DNA from: Filobasidium wieringae
Lineage: Eukaryota; Basidiomycota; Tremellomycetes; Filobasidiales; Filobasidiaceae
Reading direction: 5' to 3'
NCBI GenBank assembly: GCA_001600055.1
Contig: BCIV01000024.1
Location: 53,951 to 117,950, forward strand
Length of the DNA: 64,000 bases
This document shows positions 44,669 through 56,520 of the stretch, one piece after another; positions within the stretch are counted from its first letter, which is position 1, and each line of letters begins with the position of its first letter. The translations under genes were made by a program, and so were the position numbers. The notes below the pieces were generated by a model. It was not told where the DNA came from and did not search any database. It saw only the letters and a list, made by a program, of their open reading frames with translations.

Positions 44669-47464
44669 CGTTGCTAAGTTCTCTTATGTCTTCGTTGCTG
44701 TTGAATGGTTTCGCAGAAGGATTCAAATCTATACCCAATTCAAGTTATCGATTTGGAGAAAGGTCAAGAACGTTAGAGGACGATATTCAATCTTGATCGA
44801 GACCAAAGGGCCCACTCACAAAATCACCGGACTATATACCTTCGCTTCCCAATCTGATTCGTTCTTCACCCTTCTTTTCTCTTTAAGATTGCGCCCGTTT
44901 CGAGAGTGTAACAAGCTTACGTTTCCCCTTGAATACGGTTCAGAGGGGATCGACAAGACAAGAAGAAGAATGAGGATTCGTTTGGGCTGATGAGTTTTCT
45001 GAAGGAAGGGATGGGATGGGAACGGGGTCGGGGAGAATGCGTGATCCGATTGGCGAGGTTTCGGTTAAGGTTCGAGAGGTGGGATTGATGCGTGAGGATT
45101 GATGAGGGGTGAGGATTTGAAGGGCAAGGAATGCAAGAGATCCCAGTGACAAGTGTGCGAGTGTCCTTCAGCGGTAGTAGCGGTAGTAGGGTGAGGTGCT
45201 GGTTGCTAACACGCTGTCGTTGATGGTCGAGCTGTGCCTCCCGCTGTGCTGCTGTTCTGAGCTTTGTAATTCTTGATCGATGAGCGCTAGATCGTTTTCC
45301 GTAATTGACGAGCGACCGACGACTGATTCGATTGATGGGCGCTTGTCTCTGATCTTGAAACGTTTCTATTCGAAATCAATCCCGCGTTCTTGTCTCCTTG
45401 GATTGATCGATTTTTCTCGCAAATGAACCTGACCTGAACCTGTAGCGAGTTGCAAGTTGGAGATGTCAGTTCTCCATTTCCTGCAATCTCATCAGCCTCT
45501 CAACAAAAGAGGACCGTACACCAGCCCTCTCGTCCTCAACAATCCGACCAAAGGACCTTTAGGCTCGGGCAATTCACCACACGCCCACACAGCCCAGCAG
45601 TCGCAAATCGACCAGGCTGAAACACGCCCCTCCCTCCCAGTCACCGTCCAGGTTCTATCCCCGATCATCGTTCTCGCTTTGACACCTTTGTCATGCGTGG
45701 TGATCGGACCGTCACGCTCACACGTCGGGTCGAAACTCGAGCATGGATCACGGGGTTGAAACGAGACGGAAGAACGTGAAAGAAGGAAAAGGAGGACTCA
45801 CTAAGCGAAAGAGCAACGTTAAAATCTTGAGAGATGATCACGTTGGTCGCGTTTCAGCTTGAGTCCTGCTCGCTTCCCAAATCCAGTCCTTTCCGTCTCT
45901 ACGTTCAAGACAGTTGAATTCTTGACTACGAGATATCCGACCTAAAATGCTCGCAATATCCCGACCAACCCGATCACCCCGTCAAAACGCATCCCAACCT
46001 TATCCCCCGATCGCCCTCCCCTCATCCTCCTTGCTCCTTGTCAGTTCCATGTGCGCGATAGCATTGAATTGGCGTTCCGAGCTAACTCGGCAAGAACGTC
46101 ATGTCGCTGGCCCCTTGGGATAAAGCCTGTTTGACTGGATTGGGTGAACAAAAGGATCGATACGGGTTTCTGATTACGATCTGGGGTAATTGCGGGGTAA
46201 ACGTGGGCCGGGAGTTGGATGGGTCACGTGATATGGAAGCGGGGTTTGGATCCGCGCTCGTCTGGAAGTGAATTTCTGAAACGTGTTATGTGAAACCGCA
46301 GGCTCGAGGACCTAGAGTGGTAGCGGTTTATCGCGACGATGGCGAACGTATGTATGGTCTCATAGCTCATAGCGAGGTCATCGTGGGGTATAGGATCATA
46401 GAAAGTCGGGACGGAGCGGTTTCCTCCCCTCCAGCTCGGCTTTCGACATCGGTATCGTTCAGAAGATCGCAATTTTCAAGTAGGCAAGTAGTGCAAGTAG
46501 CAAGTAGCAAGCAGCAAGCAGCACCATTCACCTCAGCATTTCAGTTCGCAATTCGTTTTACTCGATACGTGTTTGCTATCTCACGGAAAAGGATCCCACC
46601 CACTGATCCGCATCCCCTGAACTGAAACAATCCAACCGCGCCAAGAAACCAAAGGAACGCACGGGCCTGATCTTTGGCGATCCTGCGACCGTTCGTTCCA
46701 CGCACAGACATTTTTACCGTACGACCGTCAGCGCGGTTCGTCGCTTAGTGATCAGACCTTTCCCGGCCTCTGGGTTGCGCACGGACTGGTGACTGGTGGA
46801 CGGTCGTTAAAACGAAAAGGAAATCGTCCGAGATCCCTTTGACTAGAAGACGGGGGTATTCCGTGCGATTCGGTAAGTTGGTTGGTGAGTTCAAGGACCG
46901 CTAGTTTTCGCGAGGCGAGACGTGAGACGGTCCTCACCGGTCTGTGCGCGATCTGACGACTGATGGGTTCTCGGGTGATGAGGCGTGAGAGGCACTGGAG
47001 CAGCGGAAAAGAGATCTGGGTTGAGTTATTTGATGAGATCTGAGACATTTTGGGACGAGTCGATCAGCTCTGGTTTTCGATGGGGAATTGGTCGTTCATC
47101 ACCGCATCACCCAGTCGTTGATCGTTGATCGATAAATATTCCTGGCCTGGCTGATCCTGCTGAATCGCTACGTTCGTCAGATTTTGTCAATCTGTTCAAC
47201 TACTTCACTCTTTGGACTTCAGATCTTTCGGCATTGCATCCTCCGATACCACATCTACAGGCAGTCCTTGGGGGCTCATTCTACCCCGCCTCTCCCTCAT
47301 CAGAATCGGCCCCAGCAAAATCGCTGCGCAACTCTGTCAGCTATAGCGGCCAGCTAGATTTCGCCTCTTAAGAGAAGCCAAGTATTCGCTTCACATAGGC
47401 ACCTTCTGTCCAACGAGTGTCGATAGTTTGACAAACAGACGACCAATAGTAGATCTCAACAATC
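44669..47464. other. Long divergent intergenic region
   Basis: Nearly 2.8 kb between the starts of the G-alpha gene and the MHYT sensor gene. Frames such as 45457-45759 are Ser/Pro/Gln-rich with no recognisable protein character. A short AAGTAG-type repeat lies near 46480-46520. Probably two promoters with long leaders. Confidence 0.5.
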
Positions 47465-50400
47465 ATGCCTTCCGCTCCGCTTGATATCTGGAACGGTAGG
47501 TCACTTTCCCCTCCATTCTAGCCTTGTCCGTCCGCTGATTATCATGATTGATCATAGACGAATTCGCTTTGGCATCGTGGTACATCCTTCATCCCGTCTC
47601 ACTTCGAGCCAACCCAGGCGTTCTCGTCGCCTCCATCGCCGTCTCGCTTTTAGGATCACATGCCACACTCACTCTGTTGGGTAGAAGGACTGGTAGTCAT
47701 GGATGGAGGAATCATACGATCTTGGGTCTTAGTGTTATTTGTTTTGCGACAGTCGCTGTTTGGGGAATGCATTTCGTCAGTCTCCCTGATCTTCTTGATT
47801 ACACGAAACTATCTCTAACCAACACGATGATCGTAATAGGTATCCTTCCAAGGATTCGTACTCAAACCTTCTCCCTCGTTCACATGGTATCTAGAATTCT
47901 CGCCAGGTTTTACAGCAATGTCCCTCTTCGTACCCCTCACCGCCTGTTGGGCCGCCTTCTATTTCTTGGGAAATCAAGACGAGCTGCATATCTGGCGAAT
48001 CGGAGTGGCTGGAGTTAGTTGTGGAGGGATGAGTGAGTTGAAAATCTCGAGATAGGATAACGTGAAGGAATGGGGACTGATGGATGTTCTTTTCTCGATT
48101 ACAGTCGGATTGATGCATTACACCGCGTCCTTCTCTCAACCGCATTTCACCGTCTCTTACAAGGTAATAGGAGCACTCTACCCACTCAGCCTTGTTCAAG
48201 GTGTTGACCCTTTTTTTTCCGTTTGTCAGCCTTACACTATCGTCCTAGCCATTCTCATTGCGATGGTCGCCACATGTGTATCGTTCTTCACTTTCTTCCG
48301 TTTGAGAGCGCACTGGCAGGATAACTTTATCAAGAGGACCGCATGTTCTCTAGTCCTTGCTGTTGCCGTTTGTGGTACGTCCGTGCGCTTGTTTTTGTTG
48401 AAGTTGGCAGGCTTATCTGTGTAAGCGGACTTTAGGGATGCATTACGTCGGATTGTCTGGAACGTCTTTCAGTGTTCAACCTAATACTGATCCCACGTTA
48501 CTAGGATCGGGAGAGAGCAAGATCGTCCGTATCACCATCGGTCAGTCTCTATACATCGCCTCTATCCATACCCGCGCGTCTTAATTCATCCGACTCACCC
48601 TCGTGCAGCTGTCTCGGTCATGTGCGGAGTGATCGTTCTTCTCTCGGTCGGTTTCGCGGTCTGGGATTACCTTGCTGATCAAGATATCAGGAGTAAAGCG
48701 AGGAAGATCGTTATCGCTTCGGCGGCATTCGATAAACAGGGAAGATTGCTTGTTAGGCCTGATGGTCATTTGCCTATGCATGTGATTGAGAGTCAGGCAG
48801 ATCTTAAGGTGAGTCAACTCAGACTCAGTTGCGCATTTATAGTGACTGACCAGTTGAAATTGAGATAGGACGTGCTTGAAGAACTCGATCCGAGACAGCA
48901 GACGTTTCAATGGCTCTATTCGCTCTCGTTCAACTGGACCATTCTGAACCCATTCTTGCCTAGAATCAGAAACACCATTATCCGACGCTCAGCTCTAGCG
49001 CATTCCAAGAAAAAGAAGCAGGCTCAAACAAAGGCCGGAAAATCGGAAGAGCTTGTTCAGTTCCGTTCGAGGTTCATCGAGGCGGCATATCAGTTATCGG
49101 AAGAATTGGAACTTCCTTTGGAGAAGATTGGAACCATGTTCGATAGAGTCTTGACAACTGGAACTCGAAAAGCCCAGTTGGAACACGAGAAGGATTTGGC
49201 GTTAGGGAAACGGATCTCAAGAGACGACGAAAGCTCGATCCACGGTATCACGTTGAACTTGCCAAACTCTGAAGGTCAGTAATTCAGACGCGGCTCGCTT
49301 TGCTTTTCTTACAGCGTTTTCGCGCGATTCGTATAGGAGTCATGCTGTTTGTTGTCAGGGAAATTGCCGATGCGAAAGGCATCTCGACTACAGATATTGA
49401 TGGCCCCAATGACAAGGAGATCGAAGATACTACGGGTGATAACGTCGATAAATACTTGAGCAAAGGTTACCGTATGGCCGATGTCAAGTTCTTTAGTGGA
49501 ATTCTGGCGGAACGTATCGGGGTCGGCAAGACGGAGATGGATACCTATTTGAACGCGTTGAAAACTTATGCTAAGAGAGGTGAGTAACAGAGATTTTTCT
49601 AGAATGAAAGCCGTGCCTGAGATGGCCTAAACTAGGATGCAAGCCCGTCGTTCAGGCAAGTGGAGTATACCTTGGTTGTAAGTGGGCTCGAAACGCGCGG
49701 GTTCGGCGGATTTGACCTGACAAGCGCGCTGTCACAGTATACGGTGTCCGTCCTAGTTCCGCTCGACAAGGAGGAGTGGATGTTTTGGTCTACAACTTTG
49801 CTCGTCATCAGGTAGGTCGATCAGATCTTGATCGTCAAGAAGATTCTCACCCGTCGTCATGTGGGATGTTAGATTCCAGCTTATCGCCTTCCTGAAGTCT
49901 CGTACCCCGTGTCTACCATGATGAAGGGTTGGATCCGAGAGATATCCAGCATGACGTTGTTGGAAGTACTTCAGAACGCGAATAATGCCATCGCTCGAGC
50001 TGAACTTGAAGATCAGCGCGGAGAATCGGACCGAGAGTCGCAGAATTCTGAAGCGGAGGAGCTACTTGATTTCCAGACAGCGTTAGCGATCGCAGCCGAG
50101 GTATGTCGAACGTCATGACAAGCCCAACCAAGATTCGGAGCTCATTAGTCGAGCGTTATTAGGCTCTCGGAGTTGCTATGCGCACTTGGCCCAATCTTTA
50201 CTCTATTGCTCGCTTATCTCCTGAAATCCTGGACATGCCCTCGTATGTTATGAGACACCGTCGATATATGGTATTACCTTGCTGATGGATTATCATAGTT
50301 CCATCAACGATACTACTACCCCCGCTCAAATGATTGTTCTGGAGGTCGTCTTGCCTTCTGCCATGCAGGGTCTCACACCTAGCGTTTCGCGCGCATCAGT

Positions 50401-51311
50401 CAACAAAGGAGATGCCATTCGACCTCCGCCCAGTGACAAGCCTCCTCAGCCTTTCGTCTTGTAAGTCTCCTCGAACGTGAGTCCGAGATGGATCTGGCTG
50501 ACTCTACGTTCAGTACCCCTTACTGTCTCTTCGCAATTGCGCAAGCTCAAATCCTTCAAGGGAAAACCTCCCACACATGGAACAAGGATGTTACCACTCA
50601 GTTGGCCAAGCTCTACAGTTCTGCCCCTACAGATGTTTTGGCTGAACTAGACGAAGCTGAGAATCCAGAGGCCGTTGATCCCTTCGGAAACAACAGTAAG
50701 CGACTGTGCGACTCTACACCGACAGACAACAGCTCATTTTGATTTTCAGACCGTCTGACCACTCTGATTGACCGGCCCAATTTCCCTCATCCCAAGCGAT
50801 CAGGCGGACGCTCCAAGAATTCTGGCCTTCCTGGTCTGAACCTGTTGGATCGCAGTCGTCGAGGCTCCAATGCTGTTTCTCTCACATCTGCCGGATATCA
50901 CGAAGATGAGATGGAGAAAGGAACGCTCAAGTCCGATGGCACGACTATGGTCAACACTATGGAGTACGATCCTAATCAACCTCCGACTTCTCCAACTTCG
51001 GCTGGATCTGGCGGCTTGAAACGATTCTTGGGACCAAAAGGTACCGCTCAGAGTCCTCATGGACCGGATGCTATCATACCTGTGGTCCTCCCCAACTCGC
51101 CCGCCCCAGCTTATACCAGCACCATTCTCGAGCAAGAAGAATGGCCTGGAGCGATGAACCCGGCTCGTGCTAGGACTGACGGGTAAGTCATAGTCGAGAT
51201 CTAATAGAACCGGTGACTGACTCTGCTCTCAACTGTAGGTGGCACGCTCGAGCCATGCTTCAACTTGAGAGGTCGGACCAAGGCGCCGGTCTACTCGGGT
51301 GTCATTGGTGA
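47465..51311 (+). CDS. MHYT-domain membrane sensor protein
   Basis: Begins MPSAPLDIWN. Many exons joined by short introns give very roughly 1,000 residues. The N-terminal ~270 residues hold about seven hydrophobic segments with three MHYT-type motifs at segment ends: WGMHFV, GLMHYTAS and CGMHYVGLSG. Other helices include VLVASIAVSLLGSHATLTLL and IVLAILIAMVATCVSFFTFF. In bacteria this domain is proposed to bind copper through its His/Met residues and to sense O2, CO or NO. A long cytosolic part follows, with PRQQTFQWLYSLSFNWTIL, DVKFFSGILAERIGVGKTEM and LPEVSYPVSTMMKGWIREIS. It ends in a Ser/Pro-rich tail. No kinase, cyclase or GGDEF/EAL output domain is visible, unlike bacterial members. It lies divergent to the G-alpha gene. 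Exact borders of some middle exons are unresolved. Confidence 0.8.
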
Positions 51312-51545
51312 TTCTGCGTTTACGAGACGTCTCTCAATCAGTTCCGTCATTCCGGTCTTTATAGCTTTATGCTTCTTTCCTAGATATCCGTTCCGTAATC
51401 CTATGTAAAACATGTCCACAGATATGACTTGATGTAAAAAAAAGAAGACAGCATAGCATGCCAGTGTCGCGAGTTCTTGATAGCATTTGATAATAGAAGA
51501 GCATCGAAACGAAAGTCCACAAGCGTGATGACGGAGTACAAGATT

Positions 51546-54153
51546 TCACCTGATTCATCATTAAAACCCGATCCCTCCTCCAACGGTATTACCACTCGCA
51601 TACGTCCTGTTCGTTTCGAGACGATCAGCCCGATATCGATTAGATGCACGAATCGCGGAGTACCATACCTCTTGCCTCCCTGAAACGGTCGTACGGGCGG
51701 GAACATGGCGCTCGTAGGGAAAGTCAACAACCCACTCTGAGCAGGCGGACTAGGCGCTACAACCGGGAAACAAAAAAGACCCAAACGATCAATACATCAT
51801 CCCAACCGATCGAAATTCTCGCGGACTGAGCACTTACGTCTAGACCCGTAATCCCCATTAGACAAGGCAGGTCCGGGAGAAGGAGAAGGGTTCATCATGG
51901 AGACCGGTCTAGGTGGTTGAGAGGAGGCCATGACGGGAGGAGCGAACGATGTGTCCGCCGGGGCGGGTCTGAAACTGGGTGCGGGAGGGGGAAGGCTGGC
52001 TCTCTGCGAAGGGACGACGGGGGACATGGGTGGTAGAGGAGGGGCTAGTGCGCGGGACTGAGAGTGACAAGAGGGTGCGTGAGTACATAATAAATTTCCG
52101 GTTGAGTGAGGACAATGGCGGGACTGACTGCAGCGGGACTCCTCCCGGTTGGTAAAGGAGGAGGAGCTTCTTCCTCCTCCTCATCTTCATACCCGTTCAT
52201 CTGAGGAGCAGGAGGAGGTAAAGCTCGTGGAGGAGGAGGAGGTACGCCAGGCGAAATAGAAGCGGAAGATCCGGCTCGCTAAGCACACCCAATGACCCGA
52301 ATCCAAATGCATTCATCAGCACCCTTCTTGAAACCGATCAAGCCCGTATCCCAATCCCAGGACTCACCGCTCGACCCGCAGCCATCATGGCCATAGCGGC
52401 GGGACTCCTTCCCGTAGGTAAAGGAGGAGGAGGGGGTGCCTCATCCTCCCCGCTCGTCCCCCATCTCGATTCCCCCATCATGGGCGGAGGAGGAGGAGCA
52501 TGTGATGGAACCGCGCCAAACCCACTGGGTTCTCTACTAGGGGGTGGTAATCTTCTCGCCGGGGAACCACCCGGAAGGGGAGGAGGGGCGGGCGTATCGT
52601 CTTCCTCCTCCGATGAAGCGTTTTGGGAGGGGATGGGACGGCGGGGAGGAGCGGGGGCTGTAGTGCTCGGGGTCCGGGTGGGGAGGGAAGGAGGGAGCGG
52701 TCTTTTGGTCGTAGGAAGTGAGGGTGGGGGAGGAGGAGGGGGAGGGATTCTCTATTCACACGGGTAGATCGAGAGGGTCATCAGTCCCTCTATCGTTTCA
52801 CGAGTCCCACAGAAAAGAACGCACCGAACTGGCTCCAGCACGGGAAGGTAACGGAGGAGCCCTAGGCCTAGCCGTTCCGGGTAAAGGAGGTGGGGTCCTA
52901 CATCCAGCCCAACCCAGTTCGAGTCAGTTCAATACAGTCGACCCTCTTATACAAGCAAGATGAAAAAACACTCACGCAGCAGCCCCAATCCTGGAAGGAG
53001 GTGGAGGAGGTACCCTCCCTCCGCTCGACCCGGGGGGCGGAGGTGGGGGTGGAGGCCTAATATGAATCAAACCCACAAATCTCCATCAATTCCCCTCCCC
53101 GTATGACCTTCTCAGCAAGAATAAGGACTTACGGGATCCTCCCGCTTTTCGCAACGGGTGGGGCGGGGGGAGGAGGAACCCTCCCTCTTCCCGAGTGCGT
53201 CGGAGGTGGTGGCGGTGGAGGAGGAGGCGGGGGAGGTGGTGCTTGTCCTGGGACCGGAGGTGCAGCGGGTGCCCGACCGAACGAACCCATATTAACTATT
53301 TCTCATCCAAAAAAAAGGATACGATCAGTCCCTCTTCTCCTCCCCAAAGAAAAAGACTCGACAAGAAGGCGAGACGGAAGGTAAAGGACGAGACGGGCGA
53401 CTCACACCCAGCCCGTTCGCCCATATCCCTCATCACAGGTGCCCCCACTTGTTTCCCAGAAGCGAACAATCCACCCATCCCCTTCCTCAGCTCGGCAAAA
53501 TCGACCTGAGAAGGGTTCACCTGACCCGGTCCTGACCCTATCAGTGGCTGATCGGCGGTCGCTCCGGAGTGAACGGGAGGGTTGATGTTGTTGTTCGTGT
53601 TCGAATGGGAAGGGGGTGGGATGCTTTTACTCATTCCTAAAGCGGCATGAACCTGGTTGGCCGATTTCCGAACGTTATTGGCCGTAGTGAGCATCTCCCT
53701 TGCGCTCATCCCTGGAGCTTTCTGTTGTGGTCCTCCCGTAGCGGCGCCGGCAGAAGAGGTGGAAGAACGGGCGGCGTTACGGGCGGCGAGAGCAGCGGCT
53801 ATTCCTCCCATCCCTGACATGGCGCTCATTCCCATTGCCCCCATCCCTCCTCCTCCTCCTCCGCTACCACCACCACCGCTACCACCACCACCACCGCCGG
53901 AGCTGGATTCGGTTCCGGGGATGAGCGGTTTGGATTTATCAACCGTCACGGTCTTTTTCAATCCTTTCCCCTCTATTGTTTGTTTAGTTCGAGTGATTCA
54001 GCGGGTTCGTTTGAGTCGGATCAACGAGACGAATTCGATAATGTATCATAGAAAAAACGGTCCAAGAACGTAGAATCAGTAAACAATCAGACGAGAGTCG
54101 AGAAGAAGAAGAAGAAGCATACGTTGAATCTGTTGTAACAAAGCAGCCTGCAT
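51546..54153 (-). CDS. VRP1: Verprolin/WIP homolog (WH2 domain, polyproline)
   Basis: Start MQAALLQQIQ; a short first exon joins to QGKGLKKTVTVDKSKPL, forming an N-terminal WH2 actin-binding motif (LLxxIxxGxxLKKT). A Gly/Met-rich linker and a helical stretch follow (MSAREMLTTANNVRKSANQV). FAELRKGMGGLFASGKQVG may be a second actin-binding-like site. Several exons are packed with proline runs (APPPPPPPPPPP, RVPPPPPSRIG, PPPLPTGRSPAA), suited to SH3 and profilin partners. The C-terminal FPPVRPFQGGKR resembles the WASP-binding end of verprolins. Known role: with WASP and myosin-I it drives Arp2/3 actin patches in endocytosis. The end is uncertain: splicing 51668-51550 gives a stop at 51546; without it the frame runs to 51401 with an unverprolin-like tail. 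Confidence 0.85.
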
Positions 54154-54705
54154 TTCGATTTCTCTTCTGTTCCTTTACTTTATCTTCTTTCTGACTAGAC
54201 CTGGTCTTCGTATATCTTCGAGTAGTTGCTTCTTACAAAAAAGACTCGTCCTTGTCCTTCAATACGTTTCCCAAGTCCTGAGGTTTTGGATCAGTGCGGA
54301 CAGGCAAGTTCCGTCGGAAACGCTGTGTCGCTCGGATTTCGACCGGGTCAACGGGATCGGCTCGAAGGTGTGAATGAGGACTGGGGAAATGGTCCAGTAT
54401 CACCTTATTCTACAGTGATGAAGGCCCTGACCTGAAGCATATCCTATGGCCTGAATATGGCTGTCCCACCTTCCTAGCTCTCTCGAGGGATCCTACGTCA
54501 CCCTGCCTCCTCCCGGATCCGCAGGGATAACAACCGATTGATTAGTCAGCATCCATTCTCCATGCCGTAAGACCCCCCGGAACCGGAATCGCACAGAGTA
54601 CGAGGACCGACCGACGGGGTGAACCGATAAGCAAACAGGTCAGCTCGAACACCTCGATTCGGTTGCATTTCATCCTCACCTCGACGACTCCCCTGACCAG
54701 TTACG
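54154..54705. promoter_or_regulatory. Shared divergent promoter, verprolin and UPF0132-like gene
   Basis: 552 bp between two divergent start codons, so both promoters must lie here or overlap the genes. No TATA box stands out. A short frame at 54226-54435 is not convincing. Confidence 0.45.
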
Positions 54706-55943
54706 ATGAATTTCTCCCCATGTAAGCCCTTCCTTCCCTCTGTTTTCTGAATGCAGCGAAAAAAAAAACTCACGGATCGCTCGGATTGACTGACGGTAGA
54801 CCAACCACCCCCCGAGACTCAACGGACGTCTTCGTACAGCGCCTCCGACTCCCTGACGGGCGGTGGGAAGGGGAAATCTAAACGACCTTGGTTCTCTCGG
54901 TGAGTACCGTAGGCTTCTGCAAAGGGAATCAAGGAGACGAGTGGATGGGTGGCTGGGCGGACCGGGGTTTCATACTTTATGACGGAGGGATTGATCGATC
55001 GAGGTTTTTCTAGGGACGCTTCGACTTTTCAAGGGAGTTATCAGTCCGGTGCAGGTCCGTTTGGGTTTCGTTCGATCGCAATCATGATCGAAACGGACTA
55101 ATCTCCTTTCTCTCCTCTTCTCCCATCTCTTCACCCCACACCCACACCCACATCCAGACCCATCCTCAATCTCAAACTACAACGATGCCTACGCCTACGA
55201 CCCCTCTTCCCTCTCCCCCTCCTCCGCTCCCTCCGCTCAAAACCCAACAAACTCCAACTCGGGCGGGTTCGGCTCAAACCCCCCTCCCCTGAACCCGGGG
55301 AATATCTGGGAAAGCTCGTTAGGGTTAAGGGTGGATGTGATGGCTGGCTTAGCTTACCTCGGTGGGCCGGGGGTCGGTGAGTGCGGGATCCTGTTTGGGA
55401 CGTGGGGAGGACGATTTTGATTTGTTTTCGGTTGGTGGGGTTGTCGGGGTGATTCATAAGCGTTATTGCTTTTGATCTTTGAGACGACCAACGATTATGT
55501 TCGATTTCACGGTACGTCCCGTCCGCCCTTTTTATTTCGAACGTGGAAATATATCGTTCCCATACTGGAAATCACTACACGGTGATGCTGATCGCGATTT
55601 CGATATTGACGATGTACAGCGTACCAATCCGCCCTCCTGACCAGCCCCATAATCGTCTTCTGGGTCCTCATGACTCTCTTAGGGGTTTGGCGGACATTAC
55701 GGTACGCTCCTCCTTCCCTGTTCTCTCCCATCTTCCCGCCTGATCCGACTCGTATACAGCCGAATATACATCCTCCTAACCCTCCCGTTAGTATTATATA
55801 CCGCCTACCGCGCCTTCCGGGATCCTACGAACCCGACGAACGGGGGGATGGGAAGCGGTGGGGGGTTGACGGGGGGGTATTTGGAGAGGTTTTATTTACC
55901 GGGGATTGGGGATTTGGCGGAGAGGTGGGTTGGGGAGGAGTGA
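54706..55943 (+). CDS. UPF0132/DUF4870-like membrane protein
   Basis: Seven exons (54706-54721, 54800-54899, 55014-55054, 55158-55376, 55461-55511, 55620-55701, 55760-55943) give 230 residues. The start is MNFSPYQPPPETQRTSS. The first ~95 residues are Ser/Pro/Asn/Gly-rich and probably disordered. Three or four hydrophobic segments follow: SSLGLRVDVMAGLAYLGG, ALLLLIFETTNDYVRFH, SPIIVFWVLMTLLGVW and IYILLTLPLVLYTAYRAFRD. The order LAYLGGP, then NDYVRFHAYQS, then LPGIGDLAERW matches the UPF0132/DUF4870 membrane family, known mainly from bacteria and archaea with fungal members. Function unknown. The first exon is only 16 nt, and the exon ending at 55054 has an alternative in-frame donor at 55048. 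Confidence 0.75.
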
Positions 55944-56264
55944 GTGGGGAGAGCTGGTGAGGTGGCTCAGGGTTGGGATGGAGGCAGGGGAGAGAAGAGA
56001 GATAAGAGATGGGATGGGATACGATGGGGGATGTAGGAACGTGCTTGAACCGTATTACGTCATCCGTTTTCAGATGTTATCAGAGTTTGGGAGACTCGCT
56101 CGTCTTGGTCTTGGTCGTTTGATCACTTGGAACGATCAGTCCTCACTCATCCCAGTAGCATCTCCCCTTCCAATTGGTAGACAGGGTCTCATATCATCCA
56201 GTAACCCTTCAGTGGGACCCCCCCTTCCCCCCTTTGCACCCATCCATCAACCGCGAGAAAAACA
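55944..56264. other. Intergenic, promoter of PPN1
   Basis: Short gap between same-strand genes. It ends in a C/T-rich leader directly before the ATG at 56265. No other site recognised. Confidence 0.5.
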
Positions 56265-56489
56265 ATGAAACCGACCCCTAACTTCTTGATCGGCTTGACC
56301 CTCCTTCTCTCGTCCTCCACCTCGTTGGCACATGCGCAGATTGATGATGAGGGCATCTTGACGGCGAGGAAAGCGTTTTGGGAGTTGTATGACCGGTTGA
56401 ATGGGGTTGAGGTTGGGTATAGGGGTTTGGGAGGGGGACTTGAGCAGGGACAGGTCTCGAAGGAGGATCAATTGGGAAGGGTCGATGAT

Positions 56490-56520
<31 letters not shown>

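Noticed and set aside
45457..45759. 100-codon plus-strand frame upstream of the G-alpha gene
   Set aside because: Pro/Ser/Gln-rich without any motif; lies in a long divergent promoter region.
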